Shown: positions 7,634 to 16,559, counted from the stretch's first letter. The stretch: 64,000 bases of DNA from an uncultured Collinsella sp. (GCA_900544865.1 UQXA01000005.1:1-64000); one strand, 5' to 3'. Translations and numbers: made by a program. Notes: generated by a model not told the origin, from the sequence alone.

Positions 7634-10105
7634 CTATTGCGGTGCGACCTGTGCGAGGCGGGTGCGTGCGACTGCCGCCTGACCGTAGGCGATGCAGCCG
7701 TCGTTGACGGGTACGGAGTGAGGAACCAAGACAGTGAGACCCATGCTTTTGAGTTCGCGGGTGAGGAGCTGGAGCAAAAGTCGGTTCATGAACACGCCAC
7801 CCGAGAGCGCGACGGTATCGATGCCTTCGCGCGCACAGATTTCGCGTGCGATTCGTGCCGAAGAGCGCGCGATGGCGATATGGAAGTCGAGCGCGAGCCT
7901 GCCGGCGGGTACGCCGGCCCTGATTCCCTCCAAAAGCGCCTCAATAAGCGATCTGGAGTTTAGAACATGGCAGGCGTCCGGACGGGATGATTCGGTTACG
8001 GAAAAGCCCGCTATATTTCCGGTGGGGCAGGCGCTTTCACTGCTGAGCGCGCGCCAGGCGGCAGCCTCAAGCTCGATGGCGGGTTCGCCCTCGTAGGTTG
8101 CCTTGTCGCAGATGCCCAGAATTGCTGCCGCGGCATCAAAGAGACGCCCCATGCTGCTGGTACGCGGGCTGTTGATGCCGCGCTCGATCATGGTGACTGT
8201 CACGCTGCGCGTTTGCTCGTCGAGGCTGTCCAAAAGCCGAGCGGCACCTGGGTGCTCGAGCAGACCGAGCTCACTGAGCAGGGCAAAGGCGTTGCGGCGG
8301 GCGTCGCGCACGGAGGCCGCCCCGCCGGGGAGCGCCCAGGTGCGCAAATGCGCGGCGCGTTCAAAGCCGCCAAGGCTGGCAACAAGAAACTCGCCGCCCC
8401 AAATGGTCCCATCGGTGCCGGCGCCGGTGCCGTCAAAGGCGATGCCAAGGACGCGCGCGTCGGTTGTAAGCTGGCCCGCGGCGATGGCCTCGGCCATTAC
8501 GCTCGCGATATGCGCATGATGGTGCTGCACCTCGACGAGCGGCAGATTGCATTTTCGCGCCTGCTCGCGCGCCCACTGGCCCGATAGATAGCTGGGGTGT
8601 ACATCGCAGGCCAAGGCGGCGGGCGCCAAATCAAAGAGATCTTCCAAGCGCGTGCGCGCGGCGTTCCAGGCATCGAAGGTCCCGCCGTTTTCAACATCGC
8701 CGATATGCTGCGACACAAAACAGGTTGCCTTGCCGTTCGTCCCTTCACGCGTGAGCGCAATCGTGGCCTTTTGTTGTGGCCCGCAGGCGAGCACGCAGGA
8801 CGGAGCGCCGTCGAGCGCCGGCAACGGCAGCGGCTGGGGTGCATATCCGCGAGCGCGGCGCACGGGCATAGCGGCGCCGTCGACCACGCGCACTGCAGAG
8901 TCGTCGTAGCGCGAGAGGATCGCGCGGTCGTTGCCGAGCAACGCGTCGGCGATGCCGGCGGCAACGAGGTGTTCCCAGGCAAGGTCGTCGTCGGTCTCGA
9001 TGGGTTCTTCGCTCAGGTTTCCGCTGGTCATGACGAGCGCGTGCATACCGCAGGCTTCTGCCGCGGCAAGCAACAGATGTTGAAGCGGCGTATAGGGGAG
9101 CATGACGCCGAGCTCGGGCAAGTCGTGCGCGACGGACGGTGCGAGTACGAGGATGTCGGGGGAACCGTCGTTGTCCTCGCTAACAGTGCGCCGGCGCAAC
9201 AGCACGATGGGGCGGATGCTACCGGTTAGCAAGTCGCGCTCGGCATCATCGACATGGCACAGGCGTTCAGTATCGGCAAGGCTGCGCACCATAACGGCAA
9301 GCGGCTTGTTGCTGCGGCGCTTGCGACGGCGCAGCTCGACCACTGCCTGCTCGTTGGCGGCGTTGCAAGCCAGATGGAATCCGCCCAGGCCCTTGATGGC
9401 GACAATACCGCCGCTGGCCAGCAACTCGACACAGCGGTCAATAATGGCATCGCTGGTTTCGCGCGTGCTGCCGACGGCTGGCGTCGCCCCCGAGCCTTCG
9501 AGCTCCATGTCGCCCTCTGCCTCGCGCCACGTAATATGCGGCCCGCAATCAAAGCAGGCATCGGGCTGCGCGTGAAAACGCCGGTCGAGTGTGTCGACAT
9601 ACTCCGCAGCGCACTTGGGACACATGGGAAAACAATCCATCGACGTGGCCGCTCGGTCATAAGGCAACGATCGGATGATGGTAAAGCGTGGCCCGCAGTT
9701 AGTGCAGTTGATAAAGGGGTAGTGATAGCGTCGGTCGGCGGGATCGAACAATTCGCGCAAGCAATCGTTGCAGGTGGCGATATCGGGCGAGACGAGCGTC
9801 GTGTGCGCGGTCTGGTCCTGCGATGCTACGATGCGAAAGTCCTGTTCGTTGGCGGCATCCCAACCGTTGGCTGCCAAGTCCACAACCTCGACATGCTCTA
9901 CGCGGGCTGCCGCAGGCGCATGCTCAGAAAGCGCGGCAACAAAAGCATCGAGCGCATCGGCCGGAGCGTGCGCCTCGATATGCACGCCGTCGCCCGCATT
10001 GAGCACCCATCCACAAATGCCATGTGCCATGGCCTCGCGATACACAAACGGTCGCATGCCAACGCCCTGCACAATGCCCGTCACATGAATATGCACATGC
10101 CGCAT
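7634..10105 (-). CDS. hypF: carbamoyltransferase HypF
   Basis: HypF makes carbamoyl-adenylate from carbamoyl phosphate and ATP and loads it on HypE. Domains in order: acylphosphatase (1-90, GIVQGVGMRPFVYRE), two zinc-finger pairs (CNDC, CTNC, CPKC, CFDC; about 105-190), a YrdC-like domain (about 200-390, KGLGGFHLACNA), and a Kae1-like carbamoyltransferase (HHHAHIASVMAE, FDGTGAGTDGTIWGGEF, GGVFMN). The start at 10105 (MRHVHIHV) fits the family and has GAGGGG upstream; a longer frame to 10132 is unlikely. The 823-residue length is normal. It is the first hyp gene after nikR, 117 bases downstream. Confidence 0.96.
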   Translation of the reverse strand: MRHVHIHVTGIVQGVGMRPFVYREAMAHGICGWVLNAGDGVHIEAHAPADALDAFVAALSEHAPAAARVEHVEVVDLAANGWDAANEQDFRIVASQDQTAHTTLVSPDIATCNDCLRELFDPADRRYHYPFINCTNCGPRFTIIRSLPYDRAATSMDCFPMCPKCAAEYVDTLDRRFHAQPDACFDCGPHITWREAEGDMELEGSGATPAVGSTRETSDAIIDRCVELLASGGIVAIKGLGGFHLACNAANEQAVVELRRRKRRSNKPLAVMVRSLADTERLCHVDDAERDLLTGSIRPIVLLRRRTVSEDNDGSPDILVLAPSVAHDLPELGVMLPYTPLQHLLLAAAEACGMHALVMTSGNLSEEPIETDDDLAWEHLVAAGIADALLGNDRAILSRYDDSAVRVVDGAAMPVRRARGYAPQPLPLPALDGAPSCVLACGPQQKATIALTREGTNGKATCFVSQHIGDVENGGTFDAWNAARTRLEDLFDLAPAALACDVHPSYLSGQWAREQARKCNLPLVEVQHHHAHIASVMAEAIAAGQLTTDARVLGIAFDGTGAGTDGTIWGGEFLVASLGGFERAAHLRTWALPGGAASVRDARRNAFALLSELGLLEHPGAARLLDSLDEQTRSVTVTMIERGINSPRTSSMGRLFDAAAAILGICDKATYEGEPAIELEAAAWRALSSESACPTGNIAGFSVTESSRPDACHVLNSRSLIEALLEGIRAGVPAGRLALDFHIAIARSSARIAREICAREGIDTVALSGGVFMNRLLLQLLTRELKSMGLTVLVPHSVPVNDGCIAYGQAAVARTRLAQVAPQ

Positions 10106-10134
10106 GCGACACCCCTCATCAAAACCGACCAAAA

Positions 10135-10193
10135 AGGGACAGGTTTATTTTGGTAGGTAAAACTTCTAAACCTGCCAAAACAAACCTGTCCCT
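10135..10193. repeat. long palindrome between nikR and hypF
   Basis: Arms of 24 bases starting AGGGACAGGTTT (10135-10158) and ending AAACCTGTCCCT (10170-10193), with two G-T pairs and an 11-base loop. It has no strong T-run. It may act as an attenuator, or it may be a member of the dispersed palindromes containing GGGACAG that are common here. Confidence 0.7.
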
Positions 10194-10222
10194 ATTTGGC
10201 AGGTGCGCTGCGGGAAATCCCG

Positions 10223-10735
10223 CTACAGCCCCAGGCTCTGCTTGGTGGCGGCGCAGGTGAGCTCGCCGTGCTTAACGCCGCGCAGGCCCAGCAGGCGGTC
10301 GGCTAGTTCGTAGACGCGCTCGCCGCGACCCTTGAGCGCCAGAATCTCCAAGCAGTTGTGGTGATCCAGATGCACGTGCATGGTCGATACGATCTCGTTG
10401 GTGTAGTCGTGCTGCACCTCGTCCAGACGGCGCGTCAGATCGCCGGTGTGATGGTCGTAGATCATGGTGAGCGACCCGATAACGTGCTCATCGGGCGTGC
10501 GCATCTGCTCCTTGGCGATCGAGGCGCGAATCAGGTCGCGCACGGCCTCGGATCGGTTGGCCACGTCGCCGCGGCGTGCGATCTGCTCGTCAAAACGGCG
10601 CAGCAGGTCGTCGGGTGCGGTAACCGAAAAACGGACCAGCTCGGAGCCGGAACCACTACAGTGGCAGCCCGCGTCACCGTCCGCCCCGTGCGGATGCTCG
10701 TGATCGTACCCGCAGCTGTGCTCGTGTTCGGCCAC
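10223..10735 (-). CDS. nikR: nickel-responsive regulator NikR with His/Cys-rich N-terminal extension
   Basis: A ribbon-helix-helix regulator that represses nickel uptake genes when nickel is bound. After a 30-residue N-terminal extension rich in His and Cys (HEHSCGYDHEHPHG and CHC), the DNA-binding strand-helix-helix (LVRFSVTAPDDLLRRFD, NRSEAVRDLIR) is followed by an ACT-like domain with the nickel ligands His (YDHHTGD), His-x-His (MHVHLDHH) and Cys (NCLE). The start codon is GTG at 10735. The extension is unusual and may be an extra metal-binding segment. Its place just before hypF ties nickel supply to hydrogenase maturation. Confidence 0.94.
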   Translation of the reverse strand: MAEHEHSCGYDHEHPHGADGDAGCHCSGSGSELVRFSVTAPDDLLRRFDEQIARRGDVANRSEAVRDLIRASIAKEQMRTPDEHVIGSLTMIYDHHTGDLTRRLDEVQHDYTNEIVSTMHVHLDHHNCLEILALKGRGERVYELADRLLGLRGVKHGELTCAATKQSLGL

Positions 10736-10736
10736 C

Positions 10737-10985
10737 TTACACCAGCTTCACGGAGCCGACGGAGTTGTGGTCGGCCTCGATGGCTTCCTCGTAGCCCTCG
10801 AGCGCGTCATGCGCCTCGTGCAGCGCGGCCATGGCGGCCTCGAGCTTGGCGCCGATGCGCTCCATGTCAAAATTCTCGGTCGCATGCAGCAACTGATGGC
10901 TCCACTCGTGGGCGAGCTCGATGGTGTCGTCGACCTGCTTGACGCTCATGGCAAGCTGGCTCATGTTCATTCCGACGTCATGCAT
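10737..10985 (-). CDS. small unknown protein upstream of nikR
   Basis: An 82-residue, mostly helical, acidic protein with several His residues (ELAHEWSHQLLHATENF) and an EAAMAALHEAHDALEGYEEAIEADH helix pair. AAGGAG sits eight bases before the ATG, so the start is clear. Its stop codon is one base from the nikR start, so the two are surely co-translated. I do not recognise the family. The His content and position suggest a link to nickel handling, which is inference only. Confidence 0.8.
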   Translation of the reverse strand: MHDVGMNMSQLAMSVKQVDDTIELAHEWSHQLLHATENFDMERIGAKLEAAMAALHEAHDALEGYEEAIEADHNSVGSVKLV

Positions 10986-11063
10986 GGGAAATCTCCTTAT
11001 GCTCGGGGCAATCCAGTGGTTCAGATTCTACTACGCCCGCACGGGGCGCTACCGCATAAGAAA

Positions 11064-11094
11064 ACGGGCGCGAGTCCGTCTGACCCGCACCCGT
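11064..11094 (-). terminator. terminator of the thioredoxin gene
   Basis: On the minus strand ACGGGTGCGGGTC and GACTCGCGCCCGT pair around a five-base loop and are followed by TTTTCTT. It separates thioredoxin from the nikR transcription unit. Confidence 0.75.
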
Positions 11095-11216
11095 TCACTG
11101 GGGGCTGTTTGTATCTACCATACTATCCGTGGTCGCACGCGGTACACCCAGAAGTCCGGCGAGCGGTGCAAAAGCGCTCATGGACGGCGGCAGGACGCCA
11201 AAATGTAACCAGCGTA

Positions 11217-11537
11217 TTACAGGTGCTTCTCCAGCAGTGCCTGCAGCCTTGCCTTGGGCAGCGCGCCGACCGAGCGGTCGACCTCCTCACCGTTCTTAAA
11301 GACAATCAGCGTGGGGATGCTCATGACGCCAAACTTCATGGCCAGGTCCTGATTGTCATCGACGTTGCACTTGGCAACGGCAAGCTTGCCGGCCAGCTCG
11401 TCGGCTACCTCGTCCACGATGGGCGAGAGCGATCGGCAGGGCCCGCACCAGGGCGCCCAAAAATCAACCAGTACGGGAAGGTTGCCGTTAACGACGGAAT
11501 CGAAGTTCTCGGGGGTAATCTGCTTAATGTCAGCCAT
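11217..11537 (-). CDS. trxA: thioredoxin
   Basis: A 106-residue thioredoxin that reduces protein disulfides in the cytoplasm. It carries the active site WCGPC inside VDFWAPWCGPCRSL, the cis-proline segment SIPTLIVFKNGEEV and the expected length. The start at 11537 (MADIKQIT) is chosen because GGAGG precedes it; the longer open frame has no ribosome site. It is a single-gene unit with its own terminator, divergent from the gene at 11674. Confidence 0.95.
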   Translation of the reverse strand: MADIKQITPENFDSVVNGNLPVLVDFWAPWCGPCRSLSPIVDEVADELAGKLAVAKCNVDDNQDLAMKFGVMSIPTLIVFKNGEEVDRSVGALPKARLQALLEKHL

Positions 11538-11673
11538 GGTGACCTCCATGATGCGACGCGGCTCGGCCGCGTAAAACTCAGTACGACCGTGCTTATACCC
11601 AACGACCCGCAAAGCAACCACTCACGGGCGGCTCTTTTATATAATGGTGGGCACGCAAACGATTGGAGAGCGC

Positions 11674-12249
11674 ATGCCCACGTCACAAAGCCAGAAAAAA
11701 GAAGCCATCGCCCAGGCGGCCGAGCAGGAGCTTGCATCGCTTGCGGCCCGTGGCGTGCGCATCGCGGGCAACGCGTGCTCGCCGATCGTACTGGTCAAAG
11801 GCGATTTGGATGATGCCGAGCGTTCGGGCGGCGAACTTGCCGCCGGCGCGGATGGTGCCGCATTGCGCAAGGCGCTCGGGGCAATCGGTTACGCGCCCGA
11901 AGATTTTTGTGTGCTGGCGAGTGTTGCCGGCGCAGGCGACGGAGCTGTGGCGGTGGGCCACGCCCTGCCGTGCGACCTGTTCCGCGAGGCGCTTGAGGCC
12001 TTGGACCCCGAGGCGGTGCTGCTGCTCGATAACAGCGCGGCCGATGTCATGCGCGAAACCTACGCCGACATGCTCGTGGCGATTGATGACTTCGACACCG
12101 CCATGCTCAAGCCCGGTCTGATCGCCCATGTGCAGGGCCGCCGCGTGCTCGCGCTCGATGGCTTTGAGGCGGCGCTGACCGACAAAGCGGCCAAGCAGCG
12201 CATGTGGGCCTATATCAAGCAGCTGACCCCGGCGGCTGCTCCACTGTAG
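11674..12249 (+). CDS. conserved-looking protein of unknown function
   Basis: A 191-residue soluble protein with alternating strands and helices (SPIVLVKGDLDDAE, DFCVLASVAGAGD, DPEAVLLLDNSAADVMRE, GRRVLALDGFEAAL). GGAGAG lies four bases before the ATG at 11674; a TATATAAT box lies just upstream, so the in-frame ATG at 11644 is probably not used. No motif or signal peptide identifies its job. It sits between the divergent thioredoxin gene and the NAD operon. Confidence 0.75.
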   Translation: MPTSQSQKKEAIAQAAEQELASLAARGVRIAGNACSPIVLVKGDLDDAERSGGELAAGADGAALRKALGAIGYAPEDFCVLASVAGAGDGAVAVGHALPCDLFREALEALDPEAVLLLDNSAADVMRETYADMLVAIDDFDTAMLKPGLIAHVQGRRVLALDGFEAALTDKAAKQRMWAYIKQLTPAAAPL

Positions 12250-12406
12250 CGGATTGGCGCCGGCGAGCGATTGCCTGGCGGGCATGCCGTCGACCATGCG
12301 CGGCGGCCGTCCAAAGATGCCTCCTACGCTATCGAGAGCTCGGCTATCCTCAGTTTGCCAGTTCGAAAATGGGCCTGCCGCATGATTGAATCTTTATTTC
12401 AACTTT

Positions 12407-12450
12407 ACACCTAGGTTTACAGCTGTCTTGTCAGCTGTAAACCTAGGTGT
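12407..12450. promoter_or_regulatory. probable NiaR operator of the nad operon
   Basis: A perfect inverted repeat with 19-base arms, ACACCTAGGTTTACAGCTG (12407-12425) and its complement (12432-12450), around TCTTGT. The core ACAGCTGTCTTGTCAGCTGT resembles the palindromic NiaR (YrxA) boxes described for Firmicutes and Thermotogales. The niaR gene ends the operon that follows, so niacin-dependent autoregulation is likely. Confidence 0.8.
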
Positions 12451-12491
12451 CATACTAAAGCCCCAAGATTCGCCAAAAGAGAGGGGCCTTG

Positions 12492-13517
12492 ATGGCACAG
12501 AGTGCGAACATGGATGCGTTGGAGCTTGCACGCGATATCGCGGCCGGCCTAGCATCGGCAACGACGGCAACGGAGCGCGCGGCACTGGTGCCCGCAGAGC
12601 TCGTCGAGGCCATTCAGCAACTAAAAACCCAACGTGACGCGGTGATCTTGGCGCACTACTATGTGGCGCCCGAGGTCCAAGCCGTTGCCGATTACGTCGG
12701 CGACAGCTTCTACCTGGCAAAGCTCGCCAAGAGCCTGCCGCAGCAGACCATCGTGCTGTGCGGCGTGGAGTTTATGGGCGAGAGCGCCAAGCTGCTCAAC
12801 CCCACCAAGACCGTGCTGCTGCCCGAGCCGGGTGCGGATTGCCCCATGGCGCACATGGTCAAGCGCGAGACGGTCGACGCGGCGCGCGCCGAGTACGGCG
12901 ACGACCTTGCCGTGGTCTGCTACGTCAACTCGACGGTCGAGATCAAGAGCTGGAGCGACGTGTGCGTCACCAGTTCCAACGCCGTCAAGATCGTGTCCGA
13001 GCTGCCGCAGCAACACGTCCTGTTCATCCCCGATCAAAACCTGGGCCGCTTTGTTGCCGAGCAGGTGCCGCAAAAGCACGTCATCCTCAACAATGGCTAC
13101 TGCCCGCGCCACCACATCATCACCGTCGAGCAGATCGTCGATGCGCAGGAAGCGCATCCCGACGCGCTCGTGCTGGCGCACCCCGAATGCAAGGCCGACG
13201 TCCTTGCCGAGGCCGACTACATCGGCTCCACCGCCGGCATCATCAAGTACGCCGAGGAGTCGGACGCGAGTGAGTTCATCATCGTGACGGTTCGCGGTGT
13301 GCTCTACGAGCTCGAGCGCCGCTGCCAGGGCACCGGCAAAAAGTTCTACTTCCCCGCGGTGCAGCCCACCTGCGTCAACATGGATCTCATCACGCTCGAA
13401 AAGCTCGTGCGCTGCCTGGAGACGGGAGAGGGCGAGGTGCAGATTGGCGTGTCGGACGAGGCCGCCGACCAGGCTAAGCTCACGCTCGACCGCATGCTCG
13501 AGTACGCGGCGCGCTAA
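12492..13517 (+). CDS. nadA: quinolinate synthase
   Basis: NadA condenses iminoaspartate with dihydroxyacetone phosphate to quinolinate, using a [4Fe-4S] cluster. The 341-residue chain has VILAHYYVAPEVQAVADYVGDS, the cluster cysteines in VLCGVEFMGE, AHPECKAD and QPTCVNMD, and the NNGYCPRHH and YIGSTAGI loops. TTG-ATG are adjacent at 12489-12494; ATG at 12492 is chosen for its spacing from GAGAGG. It is the first gene of nadA-nadB-nadC-niaR, behind a NiaR-type palindrome. Confidence 0.96.
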   Translation: MAQSANMDALELARDIAAGLASATTATERAALVPAELVEAIQQLKTQRDAVILAHYYVAPEVQAVADYVGDSFYLAKLAKSLPQQTIVLCGVEFMGESAKLLNPTKTVLLPEPGADCPMAHMVKRETVDAARAEYGDDLAVVCYVNSTVEIKSWSDVCVTSSNAVKIVSELPQQHVLFIPDQNLGRFVAEQVPQKHVILNNGYCPRHHIITVEQIVDAQEAHPDALVLAHPECKADVLAEADYIGSTAGIIKYAEESDASEFIIVTVRGVLYELERRCQGTGKKFYFPAVQPTCVNMDLITLEKLVRCLETGEGEVQIGVSDEAADQAKLTLDRMLEYAAR

Positions 13518-13520
13518 GCC

Positions 13521-13555
13521 AATGTGACATGGGGGACAGTTCCTTATGTCACATT
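13521..13555. repeat. hairpin between nadA and nadB
   Basis: AATGTGACAT and ATGTCACATT enclose GGGGGACAGTTCCTT. It has no T-run, so it is more likely an mRNA processing or stabilising hairpin, or a member of the GGGGACAG-loop repeat family, than a terminator. Confidence 0.7.
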
Positions 13556-13573
13556 ACAAGGGAGAGGATTCCT

Positions 13574-14950
13574 GTGGAAACCAAACAATACCCCGACATG
13601 GAGTGTGACGTTGTCATTGCCGGCTGCGGCGTGGCGGGCCTATACGCGGCCCTCAATCTGCCGACGAGCACGCGCGTGATCATGCTCTCCAAGGGCGCTG
13701 TCGACGAGTGCGATTCGATGCTCGCGCAGGGCGGCATTTGCGTGCTGCCCGAAGGCTCGGACTATGATGCCTTCTTTGAGGACACCATGCACGCCGGTCA
13801 CTACGAGAACCGCCGCGAGAGCGTCGACATCATGATCCGCTCGAGCCGTTCAGTCATCAACGACCTGCTGGCCATGGGCGTGGATTTTGAGCGCAAGGCC
13901 GACGGCAGCCTCGACTTTACCCGCGAGGGCGCGCACAGCCGCCCGCGCATTGCCTTCCATGCCGACATCACGGGCAAGGAGATTACGACCAAGCTGCTCC
14001 AGGCCGTTCGCAAGCTGGATAACGTGCAGATTTTGGAGCACGTGGCCATGACCGACATCCTGACGGGTGAGCGTGACGGCGCCACGGTGTGCACCGGCGT
14101 CGTCGCCGTTCCCGTGGATGAGGGCGATTCGGCTCGCCCCGCCGACGAGCTGGCAAATGCCGCTGAGGGCGTGCATGTCGGTAAGCCGTTTAAGATCCAT
14201 GCCCGCCATACACTGTGGGCGACGGGCGGCATCGGTGGCGTATACGACCACTCGACTAACTACCCGCAGCTCACGGGCGATGCCTGCTACATTGCTCAGG
14301 AGCATGGCATTAAGATGGAGCACCTGGACTACGTGCAGATTCACCCCACGGGACTGTTTTCGCCGCAGCCGGGTCGCACCTTCCTGATCAGTGAGAGCTG
14401 CCGCGGCGAGGGCGCGATTCTGCTCAATGCCGCCGGCGAGCGTTTTACCGATGAGTTGCAGCCGCGTGACGTTGTCGCCGCCGCCATCCGCGAGCAGATG
14501 AAGCAGGACGGCACCGAACACGAGTGGCTGAGCTTTGCCCCCGTCGAGCGCGACGTGGTGACCGGGCACTTTACCAACATCCGCGCGCGCTGCCTGGAGG
14601 ACGGCCGCGACATCTTGGACGAGCCCATTCCCGTCACACCCACGCAGCACTACTTTATGGGCGGCGTGTGGGTCGACAAGGACGGCCGCACCTCGATGCC
14701 CGAGCTCTACGCCGCCGGCGAGACGGCCTGCAATGGCGTTCACGGCAAGAACCGCCTGGCTTCTAACAGCCTGCTCGAGTCTCTGGTTTGGGGCCGCCGC
14801 GCCGCGTGGTACATGCGCACCGGCGAGTCGCTGGCCGTGGAGCAGGCGGGCGAGCCCGCGCTCGATGGCCGTCATCGCGCCTTGAGCGCCGACACCCTGG
14901 CAATCGATGATTTGGCCCGTGCCGCCGGCACGCAGGCCGTGGAGGAGTAG
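13574..14950 (+). CDS. nadB: L-aspartate oxidase, short form
   Basis: NadB oxidises L-aspartate to iminoaspartate with FAD, feeding NadA. It has an N-terminal FAD motif (VVIAGCGVAGLYAALNL), SKGAVDECDSMLAQGGI, HTLWATGGIGGVYDHSTN, QIHPTGLF, SCRGEGAILLN, the substrate-loop HYFMGGVWVD, and LASNSLLESLVWGRRAA. The start is GTG at 13574, with AGGGAGAGG upstream; the longer ATG at 13529 would cross the hairpin. At 458 residues it lacks most of the usual C-terminal helical domain (typical members are 500-540), so it is a compact form. Three bases separate it from nadC. Confidence 0.94.
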   Translation: METKQYPDMECDVVIAGCGVAGLYAALNLPTSTRVIMLSKGAVDECDSMLAQGGICVLPEGSDYDAFFEDTMHAGHYENRRESVDIMIRSSRSVINDLLAMGVDFERKADGSLDFTREGAHSRPRIAFHADITGKEITTKLLQAVRKLDNVQILEHVAMTDILTGERDGATVCTGVVAVPVDEGDSARPADELANAAEGVHVGKPFKIHARHTLWATGGIGGVYDHSTNYPQLTGDACYIAQEHGIKMEHLDYVQIHPTGLFSPQPGRTFLISESCRGEGAILLNAAGERFTDELQPRDVVAAAIREQMKQDGTEHEWLSFAPVERDVVTGHFTNIRARCLEDGRDILDEPIPVTPTQHYFMGGVWVDKDGRTSMPELYAAGETACNGVHGKNRLASNSLLESLVWGRRAAWYMRTGESLAVEQAGEPALDGRHRALSADTLAIDDLARAAGTQAVEE

Positions 14951-14953
14951 ACC

Positions 14954-15814
14954 ATGAATCCCATTACCATGAAACTCGTCGTCGATGATCTGATCCTGCA
15001 GGCCCTGCGCGAGGACATTACGTTTGAGGACGTGAGCACGGCGAGCGTGTGCCCCACGGCGCGTCCCGCCACGGTGGAGCTCATCGCCAAAGCCGATGGC
15101 ATCATCGCCGGCCTGGATGTGTTCGCTCGCACCTTTGAGCTGCTGGATTCGCAGAGCTCGGTGCTGTTTGATGTTACCGACGGTGACGAGGTTCACACCG
15201 GCGACCACGTGGGGCAGGTGCGCGGCGATGCACGCGTGCTGCTTTCGGGCGAGCGCGTGGCGCTCAACTACCTACAGCGCATGAGCGGTATCGCTACCTA
15301 TACACACCGGATGGCCGCGGTGCTCGAGGGTACCAAGACCGTGCTCGTCGATACACGCAAGACCACGCCGGGCATGCGCGTCTTCGAGAAGGCCGCGGTC
15401 GAGATCGGCGGCGGCAGCAACCACCGTTACAACCTGTCGACGGCCGTCATGCTCAAGGACAACCACATCGACGCCGCCGGCGGCGTGACGCGTGCGATCG
15501 AGATGGCGCGCGCCCATGCATCGTTTACCGCGACGGTCGAGATCGAGTGCGAGAACTTGGACATGGTGCGCGAGGCTGTGGAGGCCGGCGCCGACATCAT
15601 CATGTTCGACAACATGACCCACGACGATATGGCTGCCGCGATTGAGCTTATCGCCGGTCGCGCCAAGACCGAGTGCTCGGGCAACGTGGACGCCAGCAAT
15701 ATCCGCGCGCTCGCCGACCTGGGCGTCGACTTTATTAGCTCGGGCGCGCTGACGCACTCTGCGCCGATTCTCGACCTCTCGCTCAAGCACCTGCGTCTGT
15801 TGGACGGTAAATAA
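14954..15814 (+). CDS. nadC: nicotinate-nucleotide pyrophosphorylase (carboxylating)
   Basis: NadC converts quinolinate and PRPP to nicotinate mononucleotide, CO2 and pyrophosphate. The 286-residue chain has the N-terminal sandwich domain (VELIAKADGIIAGL), RVALNYLQRMSGIAT, DTRKTTPGMR, GGGSNHRYNL, the lysine in MLKDNHI, and the barrel segments VEIECENL, IIMFDNM and DFISSGALTHS. Its stop codon overlaps the niaR start (TAATG). Confidence 0.97.
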   Translation: MNPITMKLVVDDLILQALREDITFEDVSTASVCPTARPATVELIAKADGIIAGLDVFARTFELLDSQSSVLFDVTDGDEVHTGDHVGQVRGDARVLLSGERVALNYLQRMSGIATYTHRMAAVLEGTKTVLVDTRKTTPGMRVFEKAAVEIGGGSNHRYNLSTAVMLKDNHIDAAGGVTRAIEMARAHASFTATVEIECENLDMVREAVEAGADIIMFDNMTHDDMAAAIELIAGRAKTECSGNVDASNIRALADLGVDFISSGALTHSAPILDLSLKHLRLLDGK

Positions 15815-16359
15815 TGGACGCCCGCGAGCGTCGCCGTGCCATCATGGGCGTGCTCGAGGAAGCCAAGGAGCCCGTTTCGGGCAGCGCACTTGCCCGTGAG
15901 GTTGGCGTGAGCCGCCAGATTGTCGTTCAGGATATTGCCCTGTTACGTGCCGATGGGCACGATATCGTGGCGACCAACCGTGGTTATGTGCTGCAGGAGG
16001 CCCCCAGCAGCCCGGCTGTACCCACGCGTCTGGTCAAGGTTCGCCACGGCGTGGAGCAGGCAGGCGATGAGCTTACGAGTATCGTCGACGCCGGAGGAGC
16101 CGTGCTCAACGTGATCGTCAATCACCGCGTGTACGGTAAGATCACGGCCGACCTGGACATTCGCAATCGTCGCGATGTTGAGCGCTACCTGCACGATATC
16201 GAGAGCGGCAAGAGTTTCCCGCTACTAACGGTGACGAGCGGCTATCACTTCCATCGCATCGCGGCGGAGGACGAGCAGACCCTCGACGAGATCGAGGCCA
16301 TACTCAAGGAGAAAGGCTACCTAGCAGACCTGATGCCCTACGAAGACGATCTCTCTTAG
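15814..16359 (+). CDS. niaR: niacin-responsive transcriptional repressor NiaR
   Basis: A 181-residue NiaR (YrxA) repressor with an N-terminal winged helix (residues 1-65; SGSALAREVGVSRQIVVQDIALLRADG) and a C-terminal 3H domain, named for its three conserved His (VRHGVEQ, NHRVYGKI, SGYHFHR), that binds nicotinate and metal. In other bacteria it represses NAD synthesis and niacin uptake genes when niacin is plentiful. Being last in the nad operon, with a matching palindrome before nadA, fits a feedback loop. It overlaps nadC by one base. Confidence 0.93.
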   Translation: MDARERRRAIMGVLEEAKEPVSGSALAREVGVSRQIVVQDIALLRADGHDIVATNRGYVLQEAPSSPAVPTRLVKVRHGVEQAGDELTSIVDAGGAVLNVIVNHRVYGKITADLDIRNRRDVERYLHDIESGKSFPLLTVTSGYHFHRIAAEDEQTLDEIEAILKEKGYLADLMPYEDDLS

Positions 16360-16516
16360 CCGACGCTGCAAACGCCCCTAAGCGGCAATCTGACGTTCAA
16401 TCGTCGGTCGCGTACCAAAGTACGCTTCCCTCCTCTTTCACGTCACCTTGCTCGCTTAGGGACGTTTTCGCTGACGTGGGCTCAACCTGCGACGGTGCTA
16501 AATTAGCTATCCGTAC

Positions 16517-16559
16517 AAAAAAAGGAGGCCTCCGCGGCGATGCGGAGGCCTCCTTTTTT
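16517..16559. terminator. bidirectional terminator between niaR and the ferredoxin gene
   Basis: GGAGGCCTCCGC (16524-16535) pairs with GCGGAGGCCTCC around six bases, flanked by seven A on the left and six T on the right, so it can end transcription from both convergent units. Confidence 0.9.

Noticed and set aside
10135..10193. Insertion-sequence end
   Set aside because: No transposase, no matching second end and no target duplication; treated as a stand-alone palindrome.
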